This document shows positions 1-8,787 of a stretch of DNA of 64,000 nucleotides, in pieces. This DNA comes from an uncultured Lachnospiraceae bacterium (GTDB lineage Bacteria; Bacillota; Clostridia; Lachnospirales; Lachnospiraceae). Below the pieces are notes generated by a model, which was not told where the DNA came from, searched no databases, and was given only the letters and a program-made list of their open reading frames with translations. The position numbers and the translations under genes are program-made. The DNA lies in contig CACZJL010000005.1 of assembly GCA_902781505.1 (NCBI GenBank), positions 33,286-97,285 on the forward strand, written 5' to 3'. Position 1 is the first letter of the stretch, and every line of letters begins with the position of its first letter.

Positions 1-1
1 C

Positions 2-358
2 GATAAGTACACTGCAACAGTTACAGGAACGGCAAAGGACGGATTTACAATCACCAACAGTCACACAGTGACTGAGCCGGAGCCTGAAAAGCCGGACGAT
101 GGGCCAAAGCCGGAGACGCCAGCTGAGGATCCAAAGCCAGGCAATCCGAAAGAAGAGCCAAAGCCAAATCATACACCGGAAACTCCTCCGACACCGTTTC
201 AGCCTCCAATTGAGGAAGAACCAGAGCATTACATTATTGTTTCTTCTAAGGTATCAACGGGTGATACTTCTAAGACTGTGCTTTATGCAGTGATCTTAAT
301 TGTGGCGGCAGGAGTGCTTGCATTTGCCACAAGGACACGTAAAAAAGACAAGGAATAA
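2..358 (+). CDS. CnaB-type cell-wall-anchored surface protein, C-terminal fragment
   Basis: The reading frame is open from the first bases, so the gene starts upstream of the window. The first ~20 residues (YTATVTGTAKDGFTITNSHT) look like the final strand of a CnaB (collagen-binding B type) domain. A Pro/Glu/Lys-rich wall-spanning stretch follows with repeated PKPE/PKPG-like steps, then a sorting-signal-like end: VSTGD in the place of LPxTGD, a hydrophobic segment (about VLYAVILIVAAGVLAFA) and a basic tail RTRKKDKE. The sorting motif is non-canonical and matches the xxTGD variants of clostridial pilin/adhesin proteins. The protein is probably sortase-anchored; its ligand cannot be told. Confidence 0.8.
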   Translation, partial: DKYTATVTGTAKDGFTITNSHTVTEPEPEKPDDGPKPETPAEDPKPGNPKEEPKPNHTPETPPTPFQPPIEEEPEHYIIVSSKVSTGDTSKTVLYAVILIVAAGVLAFATRTRKKDKE

Positions 359-373
359 GTAGAGTTTTTATAA

Positions 374-437
374 GTGGGTTTTCAGGGTGAATCCGCCGGT
401 AAACGGGAGGGAAAACTTTGAAAACCCACATTTCTTT
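374..437 (+). terminator. Long stem-loop with T-rich tail after the surface protein gene
   Basis: A perfect 10-bp inverted repeat, GTGGGTTTTC (374-383) and GAAAACCCAC (420-429), encloses 36 nt that can form a small inner hairpin (CCG...CGG). It is followed by a T-rich run (tttcttttt). It starts 15 nt after the stop codon and ends before the murA promoters, so it is most simply a terminator with an unusually large, structured apical part. Confidence 0.55.
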
Positions 438-477
438 TTCCTTCTTGATAATAAGGAAAAGGTTTGCCTCGATTCTA

Positions 478-506
478 TTGACCAGTCAGAAACCGTGTGC
501 TATTAT
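478..506 (+). promoter_or_regulatory. Sigma-A-type promoter P1 upstream of murA
   Basis: TTGACC (478-483), a 17-bp spacer and TATTAT (501-506). It lies in the intergenic region before murA; a second candidate lies nearer the gene. Confidence 0.6.
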
Positions 507-557
507 GCAATTTCGAGCGGAGTTTTTTCTATTTGGAAAGAGTATAATAGGAAGTGT

Positions 558-585
558 TTGATTCTGCTTTGGGTTATGTTAAAAT
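558..585 (+). promoter_or_regulatory. Promoter P2 (extended -10) of murA
   Basis: TTGATT (558-563), a 16-bp spacer and TAAAAT (580-585), with TG one base upstream of the -10 (extended -10). Transcription would start about 30 nt before the murA start codon. Confidence 0.55.
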
Positions 586-623
586 GAAACAAATGAACGT
601 TGGAAAACCAACAGGTGATGAAT

Positions 624-1916
624 ATGGAACAGTACATTGTTAAGGGCGGGCGTCCTTTAAAGGGCTCTGTTGTGATTGGCGGAGCGAAAAATGCTGCACT
701 TGGAATCCTTGCAGCAGCTATTATGGCAGATGAAACCGTACAGGTAGATAACCTGCCGAATGTAAGAGATACCCGTGTTATGTTACAGGCGGTCGAAGGC
801 ATCGGCGCGCAGGTACAGTATATTTATAATAACTCCGTGCAGATCAACGGAAAGCTCATTACGGATATTGACGTAGAATACGACTATATTCGTAAGATTC
901 GTGCGTCTTATTATTTACTTGGCGCGCTGCTTGGCAAGTACCATGAAGCTCGTGTAGCGCTTCCCGGTGGCTGCGATATCGGAAGCCGTCCGATTGACCA
1001 GCATTTAAAGGGCTTCAGAGCACTTGGCGCAACAGTTGATTTAGACCATGGCATGATTTATGCGAAGGCTGAGAAGCTCATCGGTGCACATATTTATTTT
1101 GATGTAGTCAGTGTAGGCGCAACTATCAACCTCATGCTTGCAGCAAGTATGGCTGAGGGTGAGACCATTATGGAAAATGTTGCGAAGGAGCCACATATCG
1201 TTGATGTGGCGAACTTCTTAAACTCTATGGGTGCCAATATCCGTGGTGCAGGTACTGATGTAATCCGTATCCGTGGTGTGAAGAGATTACATGGAACAAC
1301 TTATTCCATTATCCCGGATCAGATTGAGGCAGGTACGTTTATGGCGGCAGCAGCAATCACACATGGTGATATTCAGGTAACAAACGTTATTCCGAAGCAC
1401 CTTGAGTCAATTTCTGCCAAGCTTGCAGAAATGGGCTGTACCATCGTAGAAGGTGACGAGAGCGTTCGTGTCATTGCACAGAACAGAGAGCTTCGTCCTA
1501 CCAATATTAAGACTCTGCCATATCCCGGCTTCCCAACGGATATGCAGCCTCAAATTGCAACAGCATTAGCTCTTGCGTCCGGCTCTTCTTTAGTTACAGA
1601 GAGTATCTTTGAGAACCGTTTCAAGTATGTCGATGAGTTAAACAGAATGGGTGCGAGCATTAAGGTTGAAGGAAACACAGCATATGTAGAAGGCGTTAAG
1701 AAGTTTACGGGTGCAGATGTGGATGCTCCTGACTTAAGAGCCGGTGCTGCACTTGTTATTGCTGCACTTTCTGCTGATGGCTTTTCTTCTATTAGCGACA
1801 TTCAGTATATCCAGCGTGGTTACGAAGACTTTGAAACAAAGTTAAAGAGCCTCGGTGGACAGATTGCGAAGGTAGACAATGAGCATGATGCTCATAAGTT
1901 CAGACTCTCGGTATAA
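624..1916 (+). CDS. murA: UDP-N-acetylglucosamine 1-carboxyvinyltransferase (MurA)
   Basis: First committed step of peptidoglycan synthesis: transfers enolpyruvate from PEP to UDP-GlcNAc in the cytosol; the fosfomycin target. 430 residues, normal family length, starting MEQYIVKGGRPLKG. KNAALG near residue 22 is the conserved Lys-Asn of the EPSP-synthase fold, and the PEP-binding/fosfomycin cysteine is C117 in LPGGCDIGSRPID. The frame is open to a TTG at 600, but ATG 624 is chosen because AGGTG (613-617) lies 6 nt upstream. Two promoter candidates precede it and a GNRA-loop terminator follows, so it appears monocistronic. Clostridia often carry a second murA; which paralogue this is cannot be told. 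Confidence 0.95.
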   Translation: MEQYIVKGGRPLKGSVVIGGAKNAALGILAAAIMADETVQVDNLPNVRDTRVMLQAVEGIGAQVQYIYNNSVQINGKLITDIDVEYDYIRKIRASYYLLGALLGKYHEARVALPGGCDIGSRPIDQHLKGFRALGATVDLDHGMIYAKAEKLIGAHIYFDVVSVGATINLMLAASMAEGETIMENVAKEPHIVDVANFLNSMGANIRGAGTDVIRIRGVKRLHGTTYSIIPDQIEAGTFMAAAAITHGDIQVTNVIPKHLESISAKLAEMGCTIVEGDESVRVIAQNRELRPTNIKTLPYPGFPTDMQPQIATALALASGSSLVTESIFENRFKYVDELNRMGASIKVEGNTAYVEGVKKFTGADVDAPDLRAGAALVIAALSADGFSSISDIQYIQRGYEDFETKLKSLGGQIAKVDNEHDAHKFRLSV

Positions 1917-1929
1917 AATGAATTCAATG

Positions 1930-1958
1930 GAGAGGACGCAAGTCCCCTCTTTTTTTTA
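1930..1958 (+). terminator. Intrinsic terminator of murA
   Basis: AGAGGAC, GCAA loop, GTCCCCTCT (small bulge), then eight T residues, starting 13 nt after the murA stop codon. Confidence 0.85.
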
Positions 1959-2018
1959 TGCAGAAATAAGGGAAATATGGTAAGATTATTCCAAAGATTT
2001 TTGTAAAAGGGGGCGTCA

Positions 2019-3497
2019 ATGAAGCTTAAGAATAAGTTGAAACTTGCATTTGTTATTATGACGGTCCTTCCTGTTCTTCTGACTGGGGTTGCGATTTTTG
2101 TACTGTTTCAGATTCAGGCGTCGAAGTTTGAAGAGACGTATGGCACGACGGGCTTTTCACTGAATCACCTGTACTCATCAAACTTTGCCCTGTCAGAGAT
2201 TACAGACGGAATCTATAACGGAATTAAGGCGACGGCCAAGGATAATCCGAATCTGCTTGTGAATCCGGATTATCAGGAAGGTATTTCCATTCAGTTAAAG
2301 GACAGACTGTCTACGATGGTCATTGTCTATACCGGACAGGTTATTTATACGTCGAGCGAATATTCCGGAGCGGAGCTCACGGAGATTCTGCCGGATCCGG
2401 AGAGGACGAGTGATTACGGGTCTCCCGGAATCTACAGAGATGGAAGCTTCCCGGAAATCATTAAAATGATTCATTTTACGACGACAGACGGGCGAACCGG
2501 CTGTGTGTATATTCTTACGTCTTTAAAGCAGGTGATCCCGCAGATGAAAAATTTCATGGTGGAAGCAGTGATTCTGGTGCTGGCAATCTTACTGATTACC
2601 TCAGCAACACTCGATTACTGGATCTACATGTCGGTTGTAAAACCGTTGGAACGTCTGCGAATTGCGGCACAGAATATCAGGGATGGTAACCTGGACTTTG
2701 ACATGAACACCAGAGGTAAGGATGAATTCTCAGATTTGTCGAGAGATTTCGAAGAGATGAGAAAGCAGCTGAAGACATCGACCGATCAAAGGTTGAAGGA
2801 CGATGCTGAGGAAAAGGAACTGATTCGAAATATTTCACATGATTTAAAGACGCCGTTAACGGCGATTCGAGGATATATTGAGGGCTTAAGAGACGGTGTT
2901 GCCAATACGCCGGAAAAGCAGCAGAAATATATACAGACTATCTATAATAAGAGCGATGACATGAACAACCTGATTAATGAGCTGACGTTGTTTTCAAAGC
3001 TGGATACAAACCGTATCCCGTATGAATTCCACCGGCTCAGTGTGAAGGATTATTTTGAGGACTGTATCGCGGAAATCGGACTGGACCTGGACTCGCAGGA
3101 TATTCGTCTCGAGTACAACTACCATCCGGATGAAGAGGTATTTGTAACCGCAGATCCCGAGCAGCTCAAACGTGTTATTAATAATATTATCAGCAACTCT
3201 GTGAAGTATCGGGACCCGAACCGGAAGGGTGTCATTCTGGTTGATATTTACGACGAGGGAGAGTATGTGCATATCCGCATCCGTGATAACGGAAAGGGCA
3301 TCGCTACCGCCGATTTAAGCAAGATTTTCGACCGGTTCTACCGAACAGAGCGTTCCAGAAATTCCCAGACGGGAGGTTCCGGAATCGGGCTGGCAATTGT
3401 ACGCAAGATTATCCTGGATCATAAAGGTAAGATTTGGGCAGAAAGCGTGGAAGGCGAAGGCACGACCATGCATATTAACTTGAAGAAATTATCTTAG
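2019..3497 (+). CDS. HAMP-domain sensor histidine kinase
   Basis: Membrane sensor of a two-component system, 492 residues. TM1 is about residues 9-31, followed by an extracytoplasmic sensor of ~145 residues, TM2 about 181-203, a HAMP linker about 204-257, a HisKA domain with phospho-acceptor H274 (NISHDLKTP) and a HATPase_c domain with N-box N393, G1 box DNGKG (423-427) and G2 box TGGSGIGL (451-458). Start ATG 2019 follows a purine-rich AAAAGGGGG. The cognate regulator starts 17 nt downstream, so the two are co-transcribed. The sensor domain is not one I recognise, so the signal is unknown; the position beside murA hints at envelope sensing, as inference only. Confidence 0.93.
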   Translation: MKLKNKLKLAFVIMTVLPVLLTGVAIFVLFQIQASKFEETYGTTGFSLNHLYSSNFALSEITDGIYNGIKATAKDNPNLLVNPDYQEGISIQLKDRLSTMVIVYTGQVIYTSSEYSGAELTEILPDPERTSDYGSPGIYRDGSFPEIIKMIHFTTTDGRTGCVYILTSLKQVIPQMKNFMVEAVILVLAILLITSATLDYWIYMSVVKPLERLRIAAQNIRDGNLDFDMNTRGKDEFSDLSRDFEEMRKQLKTSTDQRLKDDAEEKELIRNISHDLKTPLTAIRGYIEGLRDGVANTPEKQQKYIQTIYNKSDDMNNLINELTLFSKLDTNRIPYEFHRLSVKDYFEDCIAEIGLDLDSQDIRLEYNYHPDEEVFVTADPEQLKRVINNIISNSVKYRDPNRKGVILVDIYDEGEYVHIRIRDNGKGIATADLSKIFDRFYRTERSRNSQTGGSGIGLAIVRKIILDHKGKIWAESVEGEGTTMHINLKKLS

Positions 3498-3513
3498 GAA
3501 AGAGGGCTTATTT

Positions 3514-4203
3514 ATGAGCAGAGTATTGATAGTAGAAGATGAAGAGGCAATTGCAGATATTGAGAAGGATTATCTGGAGTTAAGCGGATTTGAGGTTGTG
3601 ATTCGCTCTGACGGAACCAGCGGTCTTGAAGCTGCATTAAAGGAGGATGTTGACATCATTATCCTTGATATTATGCTTCCTGGTGTGGATGGATATGAAA
3701 TCTGCAAGAAGGTTCGCGAAAAGAAGAATGTTCCGATTATCATGGTTTCTGCCAAGAAGGAAGATATTGATAAAATCAGAGGCCTTGGAACCGGTGCAGA
3801 TGATTATATGACCAAGCCATTCTCCCCTTCTGAACTGGTAGCCCGTGTAAAGGCTCATCTGGCCCGTTATGAGCGCCTGATTACCTCCACAAAGCCGGAT
3901 AACATGGTTGTGGAACTCAGAGGAATCCGTATCGATAAGACGGCGCGTCGCGTATTCATCAATGGCGAAGAAAAGGCATTTACCACGAAGGAGTTTGACC
4001 TTTTAACTTTCCTTGCGGAGCATCCGAACCATGTTTACACAAAGGATGAACTCTTTAAGGAAATCTGGGGCATGGATTCTGTCGGTGACATTGCAACCGT
4101 TACCGTGCATATCAAGAAGATTCGCGAAAAGATTGAGTACGATACGTCAAAGCCACAGTATATCGAAACCATCTGGGGTGTTGGCTATCGCTTCAAGGTT
4201 TGA
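3514..4203 (+). CDS. OmpR/PhoB-family response regulator
   Basis: DNA-binding partner of the preceding kinase, 229 residues. The receiver domain (about 1-118) has the acidic pocket ED at 8-9, phospho-acceptor D52 (IILDIMLPG), switch S79 and K101 (TKPF). The C-terminal winged helix (about 130-229) carries the TTKEFDLLTFLAEHPNHV recognition region and ends GVGYRFKV, typical of the OmpR class. A ribosome binding site (AGGAAAGAGGG) precedes ATG 3514. Targets are unknown. A terminator follows. Confidence 0.95.
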   Translation: MSRVLIVEDEEAIADIEKDYLELSGFEVVIRSDGTSGLEAALKEDVDIIILDIMLPGVDGYEICKKVREKKNVPIIMVSAKKEDIDKIRGLGTGADDYMTKPFSPSELVARVKAHLARYERLITSTKPDNMVVELRGIRIDKTARRVFINGEEKAFTTKEFDLLTFLAEHPNHVYTKDELFKEIWGMDSVGDIATVTVHIKKIREKIEYDTSKPQYIETIWGVGYRFKV

Positions 4204-4255
4204 TTTTGGAGTTATCTTTTGGTTTTGAACCGGAATTTTGTGAATATGAGTTTTC

Positions 4256-4308
4256 GGGGGCAAAGGGGCCGCTCGCTTTATGTCGGGTTCCTCTTGCCCT
4301 CTTTTTTT
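4256..4308 (+). terminator. Intrinsic terminator of the two-component operon
   Basis: GGGCAA-AGG pairs with CCTCTTGCCC across a 30-nt loop and is followed by a run of seven T. It ends about 10 nt before the next start codon. Confidence 0.65.
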
Positions 4309-4318
4309 GAGGTGAAGT

Positions 4319-5095
4319 GTGAAGGTTATTTTTGAAGATGAAAAGATGATTATTGTGGAGAAGGACCCAGGCGAGCTGACGCAGAGCGGAAAGGTGTCGG
4401 AACCGGATCTGATCAGTCGTCTGCAGGTAATGCGAAAGCAGAGAAAAGAACCGCCATTTATTGCGGTTTTGAATCGTCTTGACCGACCGGTTGGAGGCCT
4501 TGTGCTTTTTGCGAAGGATTCAAAGACGACGGCCAGACTGACGGAACAGATGAAAGCAGGCAGGATTCATAAAACTTATGAAACCTGGGTGATGAAGGTT
4601 GGCAACACGGCAACGGAAACGGAAGCCGGGCGGCTTGAGGATTTCCTTCTTAAGGATGGCAGAACGAATAAGTCAGCTGTGGTTCCTGAAGGAACGAAGG
4701 ACGCAAAGAAGGCGATTTTAGAGTATAAGGTTTTGAAAAGAGCGCACGATGCAGCGGGACATGAATTGCTGCTTCTTCGAATTCATCTCCTGACAGGTCG
4801 ACATCATCAGATTCGTGCACAGCTGTCTTCGCGCGGATTTGTGATTTTAGGCGACAGCAAGTATCTGGACGATGCGCGAAAATCGGGTGCAGATGCTTCA
4901 CAGAGCGCCGGTACGAGCAATGCGCGGGGTGAAGTTAAGCAGAGTGCAGGCGCGAGCGATGCCGGAATGCCAGGGATTCCTCAGCTCAGGAGAGGGCAGA
5001 TTGCATTGTATTCTGTGGAACTGACGATTGGAGAAGGTACAAAGCAGGAACGCTCGTTTAACATAAAGTGGGATGGAGAAAACTGGACGTTCTGA
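4319..5095 (+). CDS. RluA-family pseudouridine synthase
   Basis: Predicted RNA uridine isomerase, 258 residues with no S4 domain, so the short RluA-like form. The family motif appears as NRLDRPVGGLVLF with catalytic D55. HLLTGRHHQIRAQLSSRGF (about residue 156 on) is the conserved RluA motif before the last strands. The start is GTG 4319 after GAGGTGAA. Residues about 190-222 form a low-complexity Ala/Ser/Gly insertion encoded by an imperfect 23-bp duplication (4901-4923 and 4940-4962), inside the normally compact C-terminal part. Whether the substrate is rRNA or tRNA cannot be told. Confidence 0.88.
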   Translation: MKVIFEDEKMIIVEKDPGELTQSGKVSEPDLISRLQVMRKQRKEPPFIAVLNRLDRPVGGLVLFAKDSKTTARLTEQMKAGRIHKTYETWVMKVGNTATETEAGRLEDFLLKDGRTNKSAVVPEGTKDAKKAILEYKVLKRAHDAAGHELLLLRIHLLTGRHHQIRAQLSSRGFVILGDSKYLDDARKSGADASQSAGTSNARGEVKQSAGASDAGMPGIPQLRRGQIALYSVELTIGEGTKQERSFNIKWDGENWTF

Positions 5096-5166
5096 CCGGT
5101 GACAAAGCCTTAGCGGGCGAAATTCGCCTTTGAATGGATGTCTCATAGGACGGAAAGGAGAAGAGG

Positions 5167-5688
5167 ATGATTCTTGAAGAAGAGAAGAGACTGACGGAGC
5201 TGACGAGGAAGATGTTAGAGTTTGACCGCGGTGATGCGAAGAGATGCCAGCATTTTCTGAAGGTGGCAACCTTTGCACAGCTGATTGCGAAGGGAGAGGA
5301 GCTTTCGGATAGCGATTACTATACGGTACTGGCAGCGGCACTGGTGCATGACATCGGGATAAAGCCGGCAGAAGCGCATCTTCACTGTAACAGCGGAAAG
5401 GCGCAGGAGCAGGAAGGACCGGCCTATGCAGAAGCGTTGCTTTCAGAATGCGGATATGAGGATGCTGTAATTAAGAGAGTGTCTTATCTTGTTGGCCACC
5501 ATCACACCTATTCTGAAATTGACGGGGCGGATTATCAGATTCTGGTGGAAGCCGATTTCCTCACGAATCTGTATGAGGACGGAGTGTCGAAAGTCGCAGC
5601 ACAGACGGCGCTTGAAAAGATTTTTAAGACCCAAACGGGCAGAGAGTTACTTACAACCATGTACCTGAGTGAAGAACAGCAGTTTTAA
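5167..5688 (+). CDS. HD-domain phosphohydrolase
   Basis: Small metal-dependent phosphohydrolase of the HD superfamily, 173 residues. Candidate metal ligands are H29 (CQHFLKV), the HD pair H61-D62 (ALVHDIGI), the GHHHTY cluster (H111-H113) and D130. The fold fits the small stand-alone HD proteins that act on nucleotides, but no substrate can be assigned. ATG 5167 is preceded by AAAGGAGA. It follows the pseudouridine synthase by 71 nt on the same strand and may be co-transcribed with it. Confidence 0.8.
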   Translation: MILEEEKRLTELTRKMLEFDRGDAKRCQHFLKVATFAQLIAKGEELSDSDYYTVLAAALVHDIGIKPAEAHLHCNSGKAQEQEGPAYAEALLSECGYEDAVIKRVSYLVGHHHTYSEIDGADYQILVEADFLTNLYEDGVSKVAAQTALEKIFKTQTGRELLTTMYLSEEQQF

Positions 5689-5819
5689 CCGGGAACCTGG
5701 GATTTGCATGCGGGTGAAAGCGGCGGGAAAGGTAAAGAAAAGAGGCGGTGGCATTTGCCAAGTCGGGCGCGACGTGCTATTCTTATTGAGTATGTTTTTA
5801 ATATTTGAGAGGTCAAATT

Positions 5820-7253
5820 ATGGCAGATAAGTTAGTTAGAGAAATTACCTCTATGGATGAGGATTTCACACAGTGGTACACAGACGTGTGCGTAAAGGCT
5901 GAGCTCATTGCGTACAGCCACATCAAGGGCTTCATGGTTATCAAGCCTTATGGTTATGCAATCTGGGAGAATATTCAGAAGGAACTCGATAAGAGATTTA
6001 AGAAGACAGGCGTTGAGAACGTTTCCATGCCTCTTTTAATCCCTGAGAGCCTTTTAGCAAAAGAGGGTGAACTGGTAAATGGTTTCGCACCTGAAGTTGC
6101 CTGGGTTACAGCAGGCGGTCAGGAGCCTTTAACAGAGCGTCTTTGCATCAGACCAACATCCGAGACTGTTTTCTCTGATTTCTACAAGGATGATGTTCAT
6201 TCTTACCGTGATCTGCCACGTTTATATAATCAGTGGTGCTCCGTTGTAAGATGGGAGAAGGAAACACGTCCTTTCTTACGTTCCCGTGAGTTCTTATGGC
6301 AGGAAGGCCATACAATTCATGCAACGAAAGAAGAAGCAGAAGACAGAACACAGATGATGTTAAATCTCTATGCTGATTTCCTTTCTGAGGATATGGCTAT
6401 TCCTACAATCAAGGGCCAGAAGACTGAGAAGGAGAAGTTCGCAGGTGCGGAAGCTACTTACACAATCGAAGCTTTAATGCACGACGGACGTGCTCTTCAG
6501 AGTGGTACATCTCACTTCTTCGGACAGAAGTTTGCAGAAGCTTATGATATTACATTTACCGATAAGGATAACAAGCTGAAGTATGTATGGCAGACATCCT
6601 GGGGGATGACAACCCGTCTCATCGGCGCTATGATTATGGTGCATGGTGATAACGAAGGTCTTGTTCTTCCTCCACACATCGCTCCTACACAGGTTGTTGT
6701 AATTCCTATCATGCAGAAGAAGGAAGGCGTTTTGGAGAAGGCAAGAGAAGTTGAGTCTACTCTGATCGATGCAGGCTTCCGTGTTAAGGTTGATGATTCT
6801 GACAAGAGCCCCGGCTGGAAGTTCTCTGAAGCTGAGATGCGTGGTATCCCTGTTCGTGTAGAAATGGGACCTCGTGATATCGAAGCAGGTCAGGCTGTTT
6901 TAGTTCGCCGTGATACAAGAGAAAAGATTACTGTTGCAATCGACAATCTTGCTGAGGAAATCAAGAATCTTCTTGAGACAATCCAGAAGGATATGTATGA
7001 AAGAGCTAAGAACCACCGCGATACTCATACATTCGAAGCACATAGTTCTGAAGAGTTCTCTGATATGATTCAGAACAAGGATGGCTTTGTTAAGGCTATG
7101 TGGTGTGGCGACAGAGCATGTGAAGACAAGATCAAGGAAGATTTCGGTGCAACAAGCCGCTGTATCCCTTATGAACAGGAGAACCTCTCCGATGTCTGCC
7201 CAATCTGTGGCAAGCCGGCAAAGCACATGGTAATCTGGGGCAAGGCATATTAA
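5820..7253 (+). CDS. proS: Prolyl-tRNA synthetase, archaeal/eukaryotic type
   Basis: Charges tRNA-Pro in the cytosol. 477 residues with no editing insertion, so the short ProRS type found in many Clostridia rather than the ~570-residue bacterial form. Class II motif 2 is seen around [20 protein letters not shown] and motif 3 near [15 protein letters not shown]; the anticodon-binding domain follows ([10 protein letters not shown]...). The C-terminal zinc-like domain has C-x4-C (CGDRAC) and [10 protein letters not shown] and ends in Tyr as usual. The frame is open to a TTG at 5805, but ATG 5820 is chosen for the GAGAGG 6-7 nt upstream. No T-box leader was seen in the 130-nt gap. Confidence 0.95.
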   Translation: MADKLVREITSMDEDFTQWYTDVCVKAELIAYSHIKGFMVIKPYGYAIWENIQKELDKRFKKTGVENVSMPLLIPESLLAKEGELVNGFAPEVAWVTAGGQEPLTERLCIRPTSETVFSDFYKDDVHSYRDLPRLYNQWCSVVRWEKETRPFLRSREFLWQEGHTIHATKEEAEDRTQMMLNLYADFLSEDMAIPTIKGQKTEKEKFAGAEATYTIEALMHDGRALQSGTSHFFGQKFAEAYDITFTDKDNKLKYVWQTSWGMTTRLIGAMIMVHGDNEGLVLPPHIAPTQVVVIPIMQKKEGVLEKAREVESTLIDAGFRVKVDDSDKSPGWKFSEAEMRGIPVRVEMGPRDIEAGQAVLVRRDTREKITVAIDNLAEEIKNLLETIQKDMYERAKNHRDTHTFEAHSSEEFSDMIQNKDGFVKAMWCGDRACEDKIKEDFGATSRCIPYEQENLSDVCPICGKPAKHMVIWGKAY

Positions 7254-7297
7254 AATCCGGCGACACCTGGTGGGACTTCCCGTATGATTAAATAAAC

Positions 7298-7342
7298 AAA
7301 AAGCTGCGAAGAAATGAAATTGCATTTCCTCGCAGCTTTTTT
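7298..7342. terminator. Bidirectional terminator between proS and the reverse-strand glycosyltransferase
   Basis: AAGCTGCGAAGAAATG pairs with CATTTCCTCGCAGCTT (one mismatch), flanked by an A-run on the left and a T-run on the right. It can end transcription from both sides and lies between convergent genes. Confidence 0.9.
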
Positions 7343-7372
7343 ATGTTCACAGTCAGTTCCCTTAAGGGACAA

Positions 7373-8623
7373 TCAGCAGCAGTGGCTGATGACTTTGGCT
7401 TCTGCCGGGTCGATGACTCTGTCAATCATTTTGCTGAGCTCATCAATGATGATACGCCAGTTGTAGTTTTTCTCTACATATTCATAGCCCTTTTCACCGA
7501 GGGCAGTGCGCACGTCTTCGTGTGTAAGCAGGTAGTTTACGGATGCTTCAAACTCGAAGTAGTCTTTGTAGTACAGGCCGCAGTTACCTTTGACACAGTG
7601 CTCCTTTAATACAGGACAATTGCCGTTTACGATGACCGGAACATGCTGGCTGAAGGCCTCTAACACAACGATGGAGAGTGATTCAAACGGAGACGGATTC
7701 ACAAGGGCGAGAGAACCTGAAATTGCAGAGAATTTCTCCTCGTCGGATACAAAGCCCAAAGAGATGATATCGTCACGGTCGGTCGGAAGTGTAACGTCGG
7801 CTTCTTTGCCGGCGAAGACGAGCTTCAGATCAGACTGAGGGTGGCGCTTCTTATACTCTGTGAAATATTGAAGGAGTGTATCGGACCCTTTTTCGTGTGA
7901 AATTCGACCGACATCAAACAGGTAGCGGGTCGGTGTAAGCTCCGGGTGAGCCTTAAAGAAGTCTGCAGGTGAAGTGTCAGGATTAAAGTCATCCGGTACG
8001 TCAACACCAGTGCCGCCGCGGCCGCCGTTGTTGAGCGTACGGACCGTGTTAAACATCTTATCAACAAAAGCCTTCTCTAATGGAGTGTTGAAGAAGAGCG
8101 CAGCAGGCTCCTTAAATAACTTCTTAAACGTATGCAGGTAGATTGGCGGCTCGTCGTGCGCTGTCGGAATCAGAATAGCCTTGTCACCAACCAGAGGAAG
8201 TCCTGCTACGGTGGAATAATACAGGTAGGTGAAGAAGATGAAGCAGTCGGTTTCTTCATAAGTCTCCTTCAACGCGGAAATGAGAGCAGGAGAGTAAGGT
8301 CCCTGCATTTCAAACCACTTTGGCTCAAGAGCAGCATCGTGCGGCTTACCGATAATCTGGCGGGAATATTCATTGAAGGCATCCATGTCGCGGGTGTGCT
8401 CTACGGGATAGCGGTGCACGGTAACACCGTTTAAAACTTCGGTGTCAGTTGTGTAAACATTTGCCCAGGTGGAATAATCCACGGCTTTTGTCGTGTAAAC
8501 ATGGACGTCGTAGCGGTCATGATACCACTCGCTTAAATGTTCCGCTAATTTGCGGGCGTGGAATTCCGCGCCGCCATTTACTTCAAGACCGTAGCGCTGG
8601 GCTACGATGACGATTCTCTTCAT
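7373..8623 (-). CDS. GT4-family glycosyltransferase
   Basis: Predicted retaining GT-B glycosyltransferase, 416 residues. The N-terminal half has the acceptor-side loop NGGAEFHARKLAEHLS (about residues 16-31). The C-terminal half has LFDVGRISHEKGSDTLLQYF and the nucleotide-sugar motif PFESLSIVVLEAF, with the E..E pattern of GT4. It is soluble, with no TM or signal peptide. ATG 8623 has a strong AGGAGA on the reverse strand. It stands alone between proS and cca, about 1.5 kb before the polysaccharide locus, and is transcribed away from it. Acceptor and donor are unknown. Confidence 0.88.
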   Translation of the reverse strand: MKRIVIVAQRYGLEVNGGAEFHARKLAEHLSEWYHDRYDVHVYTTKAVDYSTWANVYTTDTEVLNGVTVHRYPVEHTRDMDAFNEYSRQIIGKPHDAALEPKWFEMQGPYSPALISALKETYEETDCFIFFTYLYYSTVAGLPLVGDKAILIPTAHDEPPIYLHTFKKLFKEPAALFFNTPLEKAFVDKMFNTVRTLNNGGRGGTGVDVPDDFNPDTSPADFFKAHPELTPTRYLFDVGRISHEKGSDTLLQYFTEYKKRHPQSDLKLVFAGKEADVTLPTDRDDIISLGFVSDEEKFSAISGSLALVNPSPFESLSIVVLEAFSQHVPVIVNGNCPVLKEHCVKGNCGLYYKDYFEFEASVNYLLTHEDVRTALGEKGYEYVEKNYNWRIIIDELSKMIDRVIDPAEAKVISHCC

Positions 8624-8652
8624 AAAATTTCTCCTGAAAAAAAGATAATTCT

Positions 8653-8681
8653 ATTATGTTGCACCGGGCGCGAAAATGCAA
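8653..8681 (-). promoter_or_regulatory. Promoter of the reverse-strand glycosyltransferase
   Basis: On the reverse strand: TTGCAT (8681-8676), a 17-bp spacer and CATAAT (8658-8653), about 30 nt before the start codon. Confidence 0.45.
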
Positions 8682-8727
8682 GACATGCGCCGATGAGGCG
8701 GCTTGTGAGGATAAAGGTGCCCCGGTG

Positions 8728-8757
8728 TGGATATGTGGCCTTAAAATGGTGTATAAT
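8728..8757 (+). promoter_or_regulatory. Promoter of cca
   Basis: TGGATA (8728-8733), an 18-bp spacer and a perfect TATAAT (8752-8757), about 30 nt before the cca start. Confidence 0.55.
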
Positions 8758-8787
8758 GTCTATAACTAACGTAAGGAGGCGGGGCGG

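Noticed and set aside
371..437. A c-di-AMP (ydaO) or cobalamin riboswitch
   Set aside because: Only a short core-like string (GGGTGAATCC) is present; the surrounding conserved blocks of either class are missing and the position is 3' of a gene, so a terminator-like hairpin is simpler.
4898..5341. Reverse-strand 147-codon frame
   Set aside because: Lies opposite the pseudouridine synthase and HD genes, is Ser/Pro-rich without recognisable motifs, and has no ribosome site; shadow of real genes.
5689..5819. T-box leader for proS
   Set aside because: The 130-nt gap lacks a T-box-like sequence and a terminator/antiterminator pair.
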